Below are positions 44,629-53,522 of a stretch of DNA of 64,000 nt, in pieces (the first letter of the stretch is position 1; every line of letters starts with the position of its first letter). A model generated the notes under the pieces. It was given only the letters and a program-made list of their open reading frames with translations, searched no databases and had not been told where the DNA came from. The position numbers and the translations under genes are program-made. The stretch comes from LMUY01 sp965199095 (GTDB lineage: Bacteria > Pseudomonadota > Alphaproteobacteria > Acetobacterales > Acetobacteraceae), in assembly GCA_965199095.1 (NCBI GenBank), contig CBDAQM010000007.1:372001-436000 (forward strand). Reading direction: 5' to 3'.

Positions 44629-45135
44629 TCACATGCTGAAAACTGTCGCCTGATCGAGTTCGGCGACAAGATAGCGGATGCCCTGGTTGTCGTTTGGGCT
44701 CATCTCGAGCAGCTGTTCGAAGCATTTGCGAGCGTCATCGGCGTCGCCATTTTCCGCATGCAGAACGCCCATGGCCTGGATAGCACGCATGTAGGGCCGC
44801 GTCGCGTTGACCGCCCACCAGGCGAGATCGCCTCCCTCCGATTCGGCTATGGGCCGCCAGAGATGTTGCCCGGTCTCGACGGCCTTGCGTAGGTGCGCCG
44901 CGCGCGCGTCGCTGCCATCCAGGTAGGCTGCCATTTCCAGGTGGGCTTCGATGCACCCCGGGTCGTGGCGGAGCGCGCGGGTGGCGAGGACCATCCGGAC
45001 GTAGGCATCCGGTTCCTCTTCAATGGCTTCGACGAAGCGGTCTGCCGGGCTGTCGACATAATAAGCCAGCCCCGATCTGACGGTCGCCGTCGTGGGCTTG
45101 GCCGTCGGCTGGCCGATCCAGGTGTTGCTCGCCAT
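44629..45135 (-). CDS. TPR-like helical protein
   Basis: A 168-residue soluble, all-helical protein. Repeated helix-turn-helix units are visible: MVLATRALRHDPGCIEAHLEMAAYL and MGVLHAENGDADDARKCFEQLLEMSPND, the latter a canonical TPR. The central part (LWRPIAESEGGDLAWWAVNATRPYMRAI) resembles ST7-type TPR proteins. A scaffold role is likely; partner unknown. ATG at 45135 preceded by GGAGACAGGCAG. It is the first gene after gyrB, on the opposite strand. Confidence 0.65.
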   Translation of the reverse strand: MASNTWIGQPTAKPTTATVRSGLAYYVDSPADRFVEAIEEEPDAYVRMVLATRALRHDPGCIEAHLEMAAYLDGSDARAAHLRKAVETGQHLWRPIAESEGGDLAWWAVNATRPYMRAIQAMGVLHAENGDADDARKCFEQLLEMSPNDNQGIRYLVAELDQATVFSM

Positions 45136-45447
45136 CTGCCTGTCTCCAGAAGGTGAAATCCTTCCGAAGGTGCGGCGGAATCTGGCAAGAGAGAGGGAAG
45201 GTTCCCGCATTCTCCGCCCTCAAAGCAGCAGATTGATCGATCAGTCGTGGCTGTCATGCCGATCCGGGGTGCCGCAGGTTGACGCCGAGGAACGCATCAC
45301 CGTCCTGAATATCCCGACCCGGGACTTCCATGATATAGCCGCTATGGTGCTTTGGTGAGATTGCGACATGCCCCTCGCTGTCTCGAAGGCGTAGCCGCAG
45401 TTAGCGAACTGGGCGCTAGCGAGGGCAGCCGGGACGAAGCGGCCAAG
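45136..45447. other. Gene-free interval between TPR-like and protease genes
   Basis: About 310 bases with no supported gene. A plus-strand frame ending at 45358 reads VDAEERITVLNIPTRDFHDIAAMVLW-stop but has no start or family match. The promoter of the TPR-like gene should be near 45150-45230. Confidence 0.4.
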
Positions 45448-46569
45448 TCAGTGGTTGTGTTCGCCCACTAGCACTCCGCCAAAGTGGGCGAGCACCTTCT
45501 CAATAGGCATGAACAGGGTCATGGCGCCATGTCCGCCCAGGATGAGGCCCACCGCGGCCGTCCCGTCTTCAGTGACCACGAGAGCGCCGCTGTCGCCAGG
45601 TTCAGCGAAAGGCTCACCGCTGGTCGTGGATACCGACCAGAGGCCGGTATAATGCGAAACGCTGCTATTTCTGGAAGACTTGTAAGGGATAGCAATCGGA
45701 GAGGTGATTTCCGCATTGATTTTCCCGAAGGTGGTGCCGGATGTCCGCCCCACCTTCTTGACCTTCATCTGCGCAGAGGGAGCCGCGACACTCGTGGGCG
45801 TGTCGTAATCCATGTTGCCCTGCCATGAAGTGACCAAGGACTCGTCGGTGATCTCAAAGATCGCGGCGTCCAGTTGCTGCTTCCCTATCTGCGCCGGATC
45901 GCCGCTCTTCAGTTCCGTCAGCCGAGTATGGATGCCAATGGCCGTTGGCGGCTTTCTATTCACCTCGGCGTCGATCCCGGCCGGACACATGATGTGCATG
46001 CCGACCTCGGTATGATTGCAATCCCCGGTGACGTGATTATTGGTCAGCCCGTAAAGCTTTCCATCTGCAAGACGGATAAGTGCCCCCAGGGTCCCGGCTC
46101 CCTGGATCGGGGCCACCGTGATCGAGCTGCCACAAGAGAACCTTCCGGACGGCGTCCAAAACCGCGAGCTTCCCACCACCGCAGACATCGGTGCAGGAGG
46201 CTGGGGGTAATTTGGGGCGACGTCCGCGCTGCCGACATATTCGAAGGTCACCTCGCCCGCTTTGACCGGCAGGTCCCTCAGGGCCACATCGGTGACTTGG
46301 TTTTTGACCATTACCGCGACGTGGCCAGCCTTATCGTCCGCCCCGACGGCTACGACCCTGAGCTTCTTCAGGCGTGACGCCGCTCGCGAAACTTCCTTAC
46401 CTGAACCGAAGACGGCGGTCAGGTTCGCTTCTGATGTCGCGAACTTTGACCCATCCGCCAGCGATCCACTGGCCTTGGCCCAATCGTAGAGCGCACTGGC
46501 CAAATCGGACGCAGACACTTCCGACACCGCGATCTCGGGGGTCCGGCCCTCGCCGTTTTCCTCGTCCAC
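45448..46569 (-). CDS. Trypsin-like serine protease
   Basis: A 373-residue protein without signal peptide, so probably cytosolic. Residues about 1-120 form an N-terminal domain of unknown type. The C-terminal part is a chymotrypsin-fold protease: histidine in LYGLTNNHVTGDCNH, aspartate in QQLDAAIFEITD and serine in AEPGDSGALVVTED. Cytosolic trypsin-like domains are known from bacterial conflict systems, where they act as effectors or activators. It is divergent from the sigma-factor-like gene, and the two share a roughly 260-base control region. Substrate unknown. Confidence 0.8.
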   Translation of the reverse strand: MDEENGEGRTPEIAVSEVSASDLASALYDWAKASGSLADGSKFATSEANLTAVFGSGKEVSRAASRLKKLRVVAVGADDKAGHVAVMVKNQVTDVALRDLPVKAGEVTFEYVGSADVAPNYPQPPAPMSAVVGSSRFWTPSGRFSCGSSITVAPIQGAGTLGALIRLADGKLYGLTNNHVTGDCNHTEVGMHIMCPAGIDAEVNRKPPTAIGIHTRLTELKSGDPAQIGKQQLDAAIFEITDESLVTSWQGNMDYDTPTSVAAPSAQMKVKKVGRTSGTTFGKINAEITSPIAIPYKSSRNSSVSHYTGLWSVSTTSGEPFAEPGDSGALVVTEDGTAAVGLILGGHGAMTLFMPIEKVLAHFGGVLVGEHNH

Positions 46570-46780
46570 GACTCGACTCCACTTTGACAGATGATGATCT
46601 CAAATGGGGTTCGTTGCACGTGATTTGGACCGCCAGCTAAGCGGCACAAAAATCTTTTTGCTGTCATTGCCGGATTCGGGGCAGCCGGTTCGCATACCCA
46701 GAGTGGGGCAGGATGACCCCACAGACCGGCAACACCGCCAATAATGGCTTCGCACCACCAGACAGAGACGGAGAGCCACG

Positions 46781-46876
46781 ATGAACGACGCGATGGTCAG
46801 ACTAGTGAAAATCATGGAGGGTTTCGGATGGACAGCAGCAAAGTACCAGACGTTGGCGTATGGAGCGAACACCTAG
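46781..46876 (+). CDS. Possible 31-residue leader ORF overlapping the sigma-like gene
   Basis: An ATG preceded by ACGGAGAGCC opens a frame reading MNDAMVRLVKIMEGFGWTAA then KYQTLAYGANT-stop. It begins 47 bases before, and ends 49 bases into, the sigma-like gene in another frame. The sigma-like gene's own ribosome site (GGAGG) lies inside it, so translation of the leader could control it. It may be chance. Confidence 0.3.
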   Translation: MNDAMVRLVKIMEGFGWTAAKYQTLAYGANT

Positions 46877-47472
46877 CGACCGGCACGGTCCGCACTGTCT
46901 CGTTGGAACTGCTGTTCCGAGCGTGCTGTGCGTTCCACGCGCTAGGCAACAGCCATATGGCGGGCGAACTCATTGTGGCTCTGGCAGATCGTTCTGCCCG
47001 GCTCCTGCGCCCACGCGTCGGTCGAGACCTTGAGAACCAGGGCGAGGACGTGATCAAGGCTACCGTCGACAAGGTCGTCGATGCTGTCTTGAATCCGGCG
47101 GAGGCGGATGCCGTGGGCTTCAGCGCATCATTCCAGCTGACACTCGGACGGCGCCTGACCGACCAGATACGCAAGTCCCGGAACCATTCGGGCCGGGAAG
47201 TCGGGTTTGAGGTTGACGACGATGGCGACGAAGTCCTGCCACCGGATATCAGCCTGGCGAACCCAGAACAGGCAATGTTGATCCAGGAACTTCTCTCCGC
47301 AATCGACCCGCGGAAGCGGCGTGCGCTCGCCCTCAGCGCTGCTGGTTTCCCGGCGTGGACAGACAAAGCGGGGCATCGCAGCATCGCTTCCATGTTGAAC
47401 GTTAGTCGCAAGACCGCGGAAACGTGGCTGAGGGAGATGAGGTGCCTGGTCCAGAAACAGATGAAGGAATGA
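46828..47472 (+). CDS. Sigma-70-family (ECF-like) factor
   Basis: A 214-residue protein. The middle resembles sigma region 2 (FQLTLGRRLTDQIRKSR), and the C-terminus is a region-4 helix-turn-helix: IDPRKRRALALSAAG ... HRSIASMLNVSRKTAETWLREM. It probably directs RNA polymerase to island promoters, though region 2 is weakly conserved. ATG at 46828 was chosen for the GGAGG eight bases upstream. Its stop overlaps the next gene's ATG (ATGA), giving coupled synthesis with the HTH protein. Confidence 0.7.
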   Translation: MDSSKVPDVGVWSEHLATGTVRTVSLELLFRACCAFHALGNSHMAGELIVALADRSARLLRPRVGRDLENQGEDVIKATVDKVVDAVLNPAEADAVGFSASFQLTLGRRLTDQIRKSRNHSGREVGFEVDDDGDEVLPPDISLANPEQAMLIQELLSAIDPRKRRALALSAAGFPAWTDKAGHRSIASMLNVSRKTAETWLREMRCLVQKQMKE

Positions 47473-48080
47473 CCATGGAAAACCCCAACTGCCTTCTACT
47501 AGACGATGTGTTGACTGGCTTTAGACGCGAGGAGGCCGGTCCGACCCCTGCGGCCGTCACCGCATGGTGCACGCGCTTCCCCCGTTTCGCCGACGAGATC
47601 GCCGAGGACGCGATGCTTTGGGCGGAAGAGAATTTGAATGCGTCGCTCCACCGGGAGACGGCACGGGATCGCAGCCTGTATGCGGCTGTCGGGAGCGCAG
47701 CTCTCAACGCGCTGCACCGGTCGTCGTCGACCTCCGCCGTGCGGCGGGAAGCCGTCACCCTGGGCGACGCGCTCGAGGCTGCGGGTCTAGGGATACCCGA
47801 GGCGGCACGACAGATGTCCTTACCGAAGTCTGTGGTTTCGAAATTGTTCCGGGGCGATATCATGGGCGCATCGATCCCGGCCACGCTGACGGAAATGCTC
47901 GCACGTCTCCTGCACCGGAGCGTCGAATGGACGCAAGCCCGGTATCCCGCAACGGTCGTCCAGGCTTATGCCGAAGGGGTGACCAACGGCCGAGCCGCCA
48001 CCTTGACGTTTCAGGATGCCATCGTCGATGCCCATGACGCTGAGGACGTACAGAGAACGTTTTGGCTTGAAGAAGCATAG
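47469..48080 (+). CDS. Helix-turn-helix protein coupled to the sigma-like gene
   Basis: A 203-residue soluble protein. An N-terminal helical part (VTAWCTRFPRFADEIAEDA) is followed by an HTH-like segment, GIPEAARQMSLPKSVVSKLF, and RGDIMGASIPATLTEMLARLL. Proteins of this type often sit directly after a sigma factor; it may be a partner, anti-sigma or co-regulator. The start overlaps the sigma-like stop. A terminator follows, so the pair is a separate transcription unit from the Ubl cassette. Confidence 0.6.
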   Translation: MTMENPNCLLLDDVLTGFRREEAGPTPAAVTAWCTRFPRFADEIAEDAMLWAEENLNASLHRETARDRSLYAAVGSAALNALHRSSSTSAVRREAVTLGDALEAAGLGIPEAARQMSLPKSVVSKLFRGDIMGASIPATLTEMLARLLHRSVEWTQARYPATVVQAYAEGVTNGRAATLTFQDAIVDAHDAEDVQRTFWLEEA

Positions 48081-48106
48081 CGCGACAAACTTGACCAATA
48101 GAGCCA

Positions 48107-48137
48107 AAAGGCCCCGAAGCAATGTTTCGGGGCCTTC
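48107..48137 (+). terminator. Intrinsic terminator after the sigma/HTH pair
   Basis: An 11-base stem (AAGGCCCCGAA / TTCGGGGCCTT) with a GCAATG-type loop, followed by CCCATTTTT. It separates the sigma/HTH operon from the Ubl cassette. Confidence 0.8.
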
Positions 48138-48234
48138 CCATTTTTGGAGCATTCGTCGACCGATTGCCGGATTTCTACCTCCCGCTTCGCTAACCAACCA
48201 GAGGGGCTGATGGCCCGGATGGAAAGGTAGTCGA

Positions 48235-48735
48235 ATGGAAGAGTTTTTTGTATTTGTTCACCGCCAGGGCAGCAAGCGGATGATTGAGATTGTCGTCATC
48301 GAGGCGATGACGGTCGCTGATTTGGCGAATCATGCCAGTCTGTCGGAAGGATACGGCAACGTCTTGCCCGCGGCGGACCTGGTCTTCTTCGGCGACTCCG
48401 AAGCACCGGCGTCCCCCCATGAGCATGTCAGCGACTGCCACCGTCGCCACGACGGCCGTATCCACCTCACGAAGTGCCACCGTATCGCAGTGAGTGTTCA
48501 TTACACTCACGGGACTCACTCCAAAGACTTTCCGCCGGGCGCGCGGATCAAGGCGGTCAAGGACTGGGCCGTTGCGCAGTTCAGCGTGCCCGCCCTCGAT
48601 GCCGCGGAGCACGCTCTGGAAATCCACGGCACCAAGGACCGTCCGAATCCCTCGGAACCGCTCTCCATCCTCGTCCATGGCGATGGATGCAAGTTGGTCT
48701 TCGACCTCGTGCCCGACATTCGTGTCGAAGGCTGA
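48235..48735 (+). CDS. Bacterial ubiquitin-like protein, double beta-grasp
   Basis: A 166-residue protein that reads as two beta-grasp (Ubl) domains: residues about 1-78 (EEFFVFVHRQGSKRMIEIVV...) and about 83-166 (IAVSVHYTHGTHSKDFPPGA, VKDWAVAQFSVPALDAAEHA). The second resembles the DUF2604-type Ubl of bacterial conjugation operons. It ends ...VPDIRVEG-stop, so the terminal glycine is already exposed and needs no processing. It would be activated by the E1 and conjugated through the E2 encoded next. Five bases separate its stop from the E2 start. Assignment rests on fold pattern plus cassette context. Confidence 0.75.
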   Translation: MEEFFVFVHRQGSKRMIEIVVIEAMTVADLANHASLSEGYGNVLPAADLVFFGDSEAPASPHEHVSDCHRRHDGRIHLTKCHRIAVSVHYTHGTHSKDFPPGARIKAVKDWAVAQFSVPALDAAEHALEIHGTKDRPNPSEPLSILVHGDGCKLVFDLVPDIRVEG

Positions 48736-48740
48736 GAGCG

Positions 48741-49217
48741 ATGAGCGTCGTCGAGTCGCCTGACAAGGTCGCCTTCGTCTCCCACCTGGCTGCCCCTGCA
48801 TTCCGGTGCGGGGAATTCGAAGGGCGATGGCGACTTGTGGAGATCAGGTGGCCGTATTCGGTCATCGCGGTATCGGCCACCGCGCGCGCTCGGTCACCGA
48901 CAGAATTCGGGTTCCGTTTTCTCTGTGACGGCTACCCGGGGCAACCGGTGTCCTGCCAGCCGTGGGACGTAACCGAGGGAAGTCCTCTTGCCCCGGCCCG
49001 CTGGCCAAAGGGTAAGGCGATCGTGCCCTCGGTGTTTCGTCCGGACTGGAAGGGCGGCTCATGCCTCTACCTTCCGACCGACCGGAATTCCATCGTCGGT
49101 CACGACGCCTGGAGGCACCAGCATCCGTCACGTCTGTGGCGGTCTGACATCGGCATCACCTGCTATCTGGATATCATCCATGAACTTCTTCACTCGACTG
49201 ATTACGTGGGCATCTAA
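48741..49217 (+). CDS. E2-like ubiquitin-conjugating protein
   Basis: A 158-residue protein with the order of an E2/UBC fold: an N-terminal beta meander (WRLVEIRWPYSVIAVSATA), FRFLCDGYPGQPVSCQPWD, then FRPDWKGGSCLYLPTD with the probable catalytic cysteine (about residue 105), a WRHQHPSRLW stretch, and a C-terminal helix ITCYLDIIHELLHS. It fits the prokaryotic E2 families described in Ubl operons. It lacks a canonical HPN tripeptide. It overlaps the JAB gene by 38 nt. It transfers the Ubl from the E1 to targets, by inference. Confidence 0.72.
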   Translation: MSVVESPDKVAFVSHLAAPAFRCGEFEGRWRLVEIRWPYSVIAVSATARARSPTEFGFRFLCDGYPGQPVSCQPWDVTEGSPLAPARWPKGKAIVPSVFRPDWKGGSCLYLPTDRNSIVGHDAWRHQHPSRLWRSDIGITCYLDIIHELLHSTDYVGI

Positions 49218-49707
49218 CCTCCGTAGGCGACCGCCTGTGACGTGGCCGCAGGAACATTTTGACAGCGTCATAGCCGAGTTGGACCGGCGTGGTGGGCGAC
49301 GCCACGAGGCTGGAGTGTTCCTCCTCGGCCAACAGCGCGGCTCCACACGTCTAGTGACGGACGCCGTCTACTATGACGATCTTGATGGGCACGCTTACGA
49401 CACAGGCATTTGCGTGTTACGGGCGGCGTCGTTCTCCAAGCTTTGGGAGATGTGCCGCGAGCGTGGGCTAATAGTTGTCGCGGATGCCCATACCCACGGT
49501 GGAGATGCCGGACAGAGCGGCTCTGACCGAACGAACCCGATGGTCGCGCAGGCCGGTCACTTGGCGATAATCGTGCCGAATTTCGCGATGTCGCCAATCA
49601 AGCCGAAGACGTTGGGGCTATACGAATATCTCGGCAGCCATAGTTGGGCCAACCACAGCGGCCGGACCTGGAAGAAGTGCATTTCCTTCAAGGGAGCAGC
49701 GGCATGA
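49180..49707 (+). CDS. JAB/JAMM-type metallo-isopeptidase
   Basis: A 175-residue protein. The JAMM metal site is visible: glutamate in HEAGVFLLGQQ (about residue 43) and VVADAHTHGGDAGQSGSD (about 100-118), i.e. H-x-H-x6-S-x2-D, a one-residue-shorter version of the standard spacing. Such enzymes cut Ubl conjugates or process Ubl precursors. Since the Ubl already ends in Gly, deconjugation is the more likely role. It overlaps the E2 gene by 38 nt and the E1 gene by 4 nt (ATGA). Confidence 0.82.
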   Translation: MNFFTRLITWASNLRRRPPVTWPQEHFDSVIAELDRRGGRRHEAGVFLLGQQRGSTRLVTDAVYYDDLDGHAYDTGICVLRAASFSKLWEMCRERGLIVVADAHTHGGDAGQSGSDRTNPMVAQAGHLAIIVPNFAMSPIKPKTLGLYEYLGSHSWANHSGRTWKKCISFKGAAA

Positions 49708-50649
49708 ACACGGTTATGCAGCCGACACCCGAAACTATGCACCGCGGGGCGAAGATGTTCATGGATCGAGGAGAGGCGGTCGACTACGAGGCTGCCCTGG
49801 CAATCCTTGGAGGCTTCCGCCTGGCAATTATAGTCGGCCGGGACATTGCGGTTTCCATCGGGAGCCAGGTGGCCCTGCTGACGGCCGTGAACGTTGCCCG
49901 GCGGAGTTTCCTCGGTGGCGTGTTTGTAAGCGGCTGTCCGGACGCTGCATGCCTCACACCACTTGGCGGCAGTGCAGGCATGAGGCACGCAGTTTTCGCC
50001 TTGGGCGGCATTCTTACGGATGAGATCCCAAAGAGCGTTCCGCTGCTCGTGATCGGCGGCGGCCAGCGACTGGCAAATTCGGCTGTCGCGCTCCGGGTGA
50101 CATGGGGCGGATGGTCAGGCGGTGTCGTCCACCCTGGTGGTCATCGACTGGCGGAAGACTCCAGCTGCCCTGTCGCCGCCGTTCTCGCAGCCTGTATCGG
50201 CGTCTCTGAACTCTTCCAGGCTCATACAGGCGACATACCCGACGCGGGCCGCCGGAGCGTTGGCTTGTCGCTGTGGCAGCCATCTGCCCACTGGGCCGAC
50301 GTAGATGCAGGCGGACCGGACCTTCAATGGCTGCCTTCCCACCTCTGGCTGATCGGCCTCGGCAATCTGGGTCAGGCTTATCTTTGGTGTCTGGGTGCCT
50401 TGCCTTATGAGCAGCCCAGTCAGGTTCAGCTCGTCCTTCAGGATTTCGACGAAATCGAGCAATCCAACGACAGCACATCGGTCCTCAGCCACCTCCGCGA
50501 TATCGGAACCCGTAAGACCCGAATGTCAGCTGCCTGGGCTGAAGGGATAGGGTTTCGCTGTCGCTTGATGGAAGGCCGCTTCGGCGCGTGGACCAAAAGG
50601 AGCGACGAGGCGGAAGATCCCACCGTCGCGCTATTCGGGGTCGATAACG

Positions 50650-50657
50650 CCTATGCT
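50650..50657 (+). repeat. Target-site duplication, left
   Basis: CCTATGCT, the left copy of the 8-bp duplication flanking the IS21-family element; the right copy is at 53705-53712. Confidence 0.85.
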
Positions 50658-50869
50658 TGCGGATTCCAATGCATTCCGCCCACCCATACCGATTTCAAAT
50701 CGCCCATCGTTCTAATCTGAAACCGCCCACCGTTCTGATTTCAAACCGCCCACCCTTCTGACGATGCCGCCCACCCCGGTTGGGGAGGGGCATTCGGGGA
50801 ACGGATTGTCTCGCGGGTCAGCAATGACCTGGCTTCCAGTGCCGCCATCGCAATCGATGGAGGGGTGGG

Positions 50870-52411
50870 ATGCCGAGACCGAGGCTATCCATGCGGCGGA
50901 TCAAGCAGTTGCTGACGATGCATTTCGGGGCTGGGGCGAGTGCCCGGTCCATTGCGCGGGAGCTGGGCATCGCGCCGAGCACGGTGCGGGAGTATCTCGA
51001 GCGGGCTGCGGCGGCGGGCATCGGCTGGCCGCTGGCGCCGGAGGTCACCGACCAGAGCCTGGTAGCCCAGCTATTCGTCAACGCCGGGGTGCGGGGCGGC
51101 GCACGGTTCCATGCCGAGCCCGACTGGTCGGCACTGGTCCGCGAGCTCAAGCGGCCCGGCGTCAACCTGCTGATACTGTGGGAGGAGTATCGGGCGGTTC
51201 ACCCGGAGGGCTACGCATATAGCCGGTTTTGCCAGTTGTTCCGCGAGTTCGAGCGACGCCTGTCGCCGACGATGCGGCAGAACCACGCGGCCGGGCACAA
51301 GGCGTTCGTCGACTACTCCGGCAAGCAGGTGCCGATCACCGACCCGATGACGGGCGAGGTTCGCACGGCGGAGGTCTTCGTCGCCGTGCTCGGCGCGTCC
51401 AGCCTGACCTACGCCGAGGTCACTTGGACGCAAACGCTACCAGACTGGATCGGCGCGCACGTGCGCATGTTCCGGTCCTGGGGCGTGGTTCCCCGGCTGC
51501 TGGTGCCGGACAATCTCAAGAGCGCCATCCACAAGGCGTCGTTCTACGACCCGGAGGTGAACCGCAGCTACGGCATGATGGCGGCGCACTATGGCGTGGG
51601 CATCCTGCCCGCTCGGCCGAAGCGCCCCCGTGACAAGGCCGCGGTGGAGGCAGGGGTGCGGTTTGCCCAGTCCTACATCGTCGGCCGCCTGCGCAACGTG
51701 ACGTTCTTCTCCTTGGCCGAGTGCAACGCCGCCGTCGCGGTCGCGGTCGAGCGGATCAACAGCCGCGAGATGCGCCGCCTCGGCATGAGCCGCCGCCAGC
51801 TATTCGAGGCGATCGAGCAGCCGGTGATGCGGGAGCTGCCGCAGGACGAGTTCGAGTATGCCGAGTGGCATCTGGCCCGCGTCGGCATCGATTACCACGT
51901 CGAGGTACAGGGCTTCTTCTACTCGGTGCCGCACGCGCTGATCCGCGAGCAGGTCGACACCCGCGCGACACAGCGCACGATCGAGGTGTTCCACCGCGGC
52001 CGCCGTGTCGCGGCGCACGCCCGGCGCTATGGCGGCCCGCGACATGGCACCCAACCCGAGCACATGCCCAGCGCGCACCGGCGCTATGCCGAGTGGACGC
52101 CGGAGCGGCTGCAACGCGACGCCCGCGGCATCGGGCCCGCCACCGAGGCGCTGGTCATCGCCGTGATGGCAAGGCGACCGCATCCCGAGCAGGGTTTTCG
52201 CACCTGCCTCGGCATCCTGCGGCTGTTCCGCGGTCTTGAGGCAGCCCGGGTCGAGGCCGTCAGCGCCCGCGCCGTCGAGATCGGCGCGCTGTCCTACGCC
52301 TCGGTGGCCTCGATCCTCAAACACCGCCTCGACCGGGGAGTGCCGCCACAGGCCGCGGACGGCCCACCCCTGCTGCACGAGAACATCCGCGGCTCCGGCT
52401 ACTATCATTAG
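50870..52411 (+). CDS. istA: IS21 transposase IstA
   Basis: A 513-residue transposase. An N-terminal HTH (GASARSIARELGIAPSTVREYL) precedes an RNase H-fold DDE domain: aspartate in KAFVDYSGKQ, aspartate in RLLVPDNLKSAI and glutamate in DKAAVEAGVRFAQ. The C-terminal domain HVEVQGFFYSVPHALIREQV is typical. It cuts the IS ends and joins them to target DNA. istB follows after 10 nt. Confidence 0.95.
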   Translation: MPRPRLSMRRIKQLLTMHFGAGASARSIARELGIAPSTVREYLERAAAAGIGWPLAPEVTDQSLVAQLFVNAGVRGGARFHAEPDWSALVRELKRPGVNLLILWEEYRAVHPEGYAYSRFCQLFREFERRLSPTMRQNHAAGHKAFVDYSGKQVPITDPMTGEVRTAEVFVAVLGASSLTYAEVTWTQTLPDWIGAHVRMFRSWGVVPRLLVPDNLKSAIHKASFYDPEVNRSYGMMAAHYGVGILPARPKRPRDKAAVEAGVRFAQSYIVGRLRNVTFFSLAECNAAVAVAVERINSREMRRLGMSRRQLFEAIEQPVMRELPQDEFEYAEWHLARVGIDYHVEVQGFFYSVPHALIREQVDTRATQRTIEVFHRGRRVAAHARRYGGPRHGTQPEHMPSAHRRYAEWTPERLQRDARGIGPATEALVIAVMARRPHPEQGFRTCLGILRLFRGLEAARVEAVSARAVEIGALSYASVASILKHRLDRGVPPQAADGPPLLHENIRGSGYYH

Positions 52412-52421
52412 GAGAACGACC

Positions 52422-53156
52422 TTGCTGACCCATCCCACGCTCGACCTGCTGGCGAACCTCGGCCTCCACGGCATGGCCAAAGGCTTCCACGACTTGGCCA
52501 ACAACCCGGAGGCGGCCAGCCTCGGCCACGCCGAATGGTTGGGCATCCTGCTGGAGCGGGAGAGCACGATGCGCCAGCAGAAGCGGTTCCAGAGCCGGGC
52601 CAAGTCCGCCAAGCTGCGCCACCTGGCCGCCGTCGAGGACGTCGACTATCGCGCGCCCCGCGGCCTGGACCGGGCGATGTTCATGAAGCTGACGAGTTGC
52701 GACTGGATCCGGGAGCGGCGGCACTGCCTGCTGACCGGACCGTCTGGCGTCGGCAAGTCGTGGCTGGCGTGCGCGCTCGGCTACAAGGCCTGCCGGGAGA
52801 ACCTCTCGGTGTTCTATCAGCGGGTGCCGCGGCTGTTCGCCGCACTCGCCTTGGCCCGCGGTGACGGCAGCTATGCCAAGCTGCTGCGCCAGTTGGCTCG
52901 CGTGGACCTGCTGATCCTAGATGATTGGGGGCCCGAGCCGCTGATCGCCGAACAGCAGCGCGATCTTCTGGAGATCGTCGAGGACCGCTACAGCGCCGGG
53001 TCGCTGATCATCACCAGCCAGGTGCCGATCGACCGTTGGTACGAGATCGTCGGCAATCCGACCCTGGCCGACGCCATCCTGGACCGGTTCATCCACAATG
53101 CGCACCGCATCGAGCTCAAGGGCGAGAGCCTGCGCAAGCAGCGGGCAGCCGGATGA
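52422..53156 (+). CDS. istB: IS21 helper ATPase IstB
   Basis: A 244-residue AAA+ ATPase related to DnaC. Walker A is LLTGPSGVGKSWLACAL and Walker B LLILDDWGPEPL; it starts LLTHPTLDLLANLGLHGMAK in family register. It selects target DNA and stimulates IstA. A TTG start at 52422 with AGGAGA upstream was chosen since no ATG fits the conserved N-terminus. Confidence 0.93.
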   Translation: MLTHPTLDLLANLGLHGMAKGFHDLANNPEAASLGHAEWLGILLERESTMRQQKRFQSRAKSAKLRHLAAVEDVDYRAPRGLDRAMFMKLTSCDWIRERRHCLLTGPSGVGKSWLACALGYKACRENLSVFYQRVPRLFAALALARGDGSYAKLLRQLARVDLLILDDWGPEPLIAEQQRDLLEIVEDRYSAGSLIITSQVPIDRWYEIVGNPTLADAILDRFIHNAHRIELKGESLRKQRAAG

Positions 53157-53198
53157 GAAGCGGCCACTGCAATGCGTTACAGTAACGGAGAACAGGCT

Positions 53199-53522
53199 AT
53201 GCCGAGAGGCCGTAAACCCGATGGCGAGCACGCGTTGACCAACGCCGAGCGCCAGGCCCGCCATCGCGCCAACCGGGTGACGGCGCCGGTCGAGGTGATC
53301 ACCCGGCCGCGCCGCCCAACCGATCGCCGCAGCCGTCCGCAACGTTGGCGGGACGCGGTCAAGGAGTTGCTGAACCTTCAGGCCACGTATGCCGACTGGC
53401 TCGGGACACTGCCGGACGGCTTACGCACCAGTCGAACGGCCGAGGCGCTCGAGGCCATCGTCAATCTCGACCTCACCGAGCTGGCCGAGTGCGAACCACC
53501 CCGCGGCTATGGCCGCGACTAG
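53199..53522 (+). CDS. IS21 accessory ORF
   Basis: A 107-residue basic protein, MPRGRKPDGEHALTNAERQA, then a segment RWRDAVKELLNLQATYADWL. Small ORFs of this type often follow istB in IS21 elements; function unknown. An ATG at 53172 would add nine residues. Confidence 0.6.
   Translation: MPRGRKPDGEHALTNAERQARHRANRVTAPVEVITRPRRPTDRRSRPQRWRDAVKELLNLQATYADWLGTLPDGLRTSRTAEALEAIVNLDLTELAECEPPRGYGRD

Noticed and set aside
48474..48740. Longer N-terminus for the E2-like protein
   Set aside because: That part is a shadow of the Ubl gene; ATG 48741 gives a normal E2 length and a five-base gap.
48988..49179. Longer N-terminus for the JAB protein
   Set aside because: It overlaps the E2 gene in another frame and is Arg/Ser-rich; ATG 49180 is preferred.
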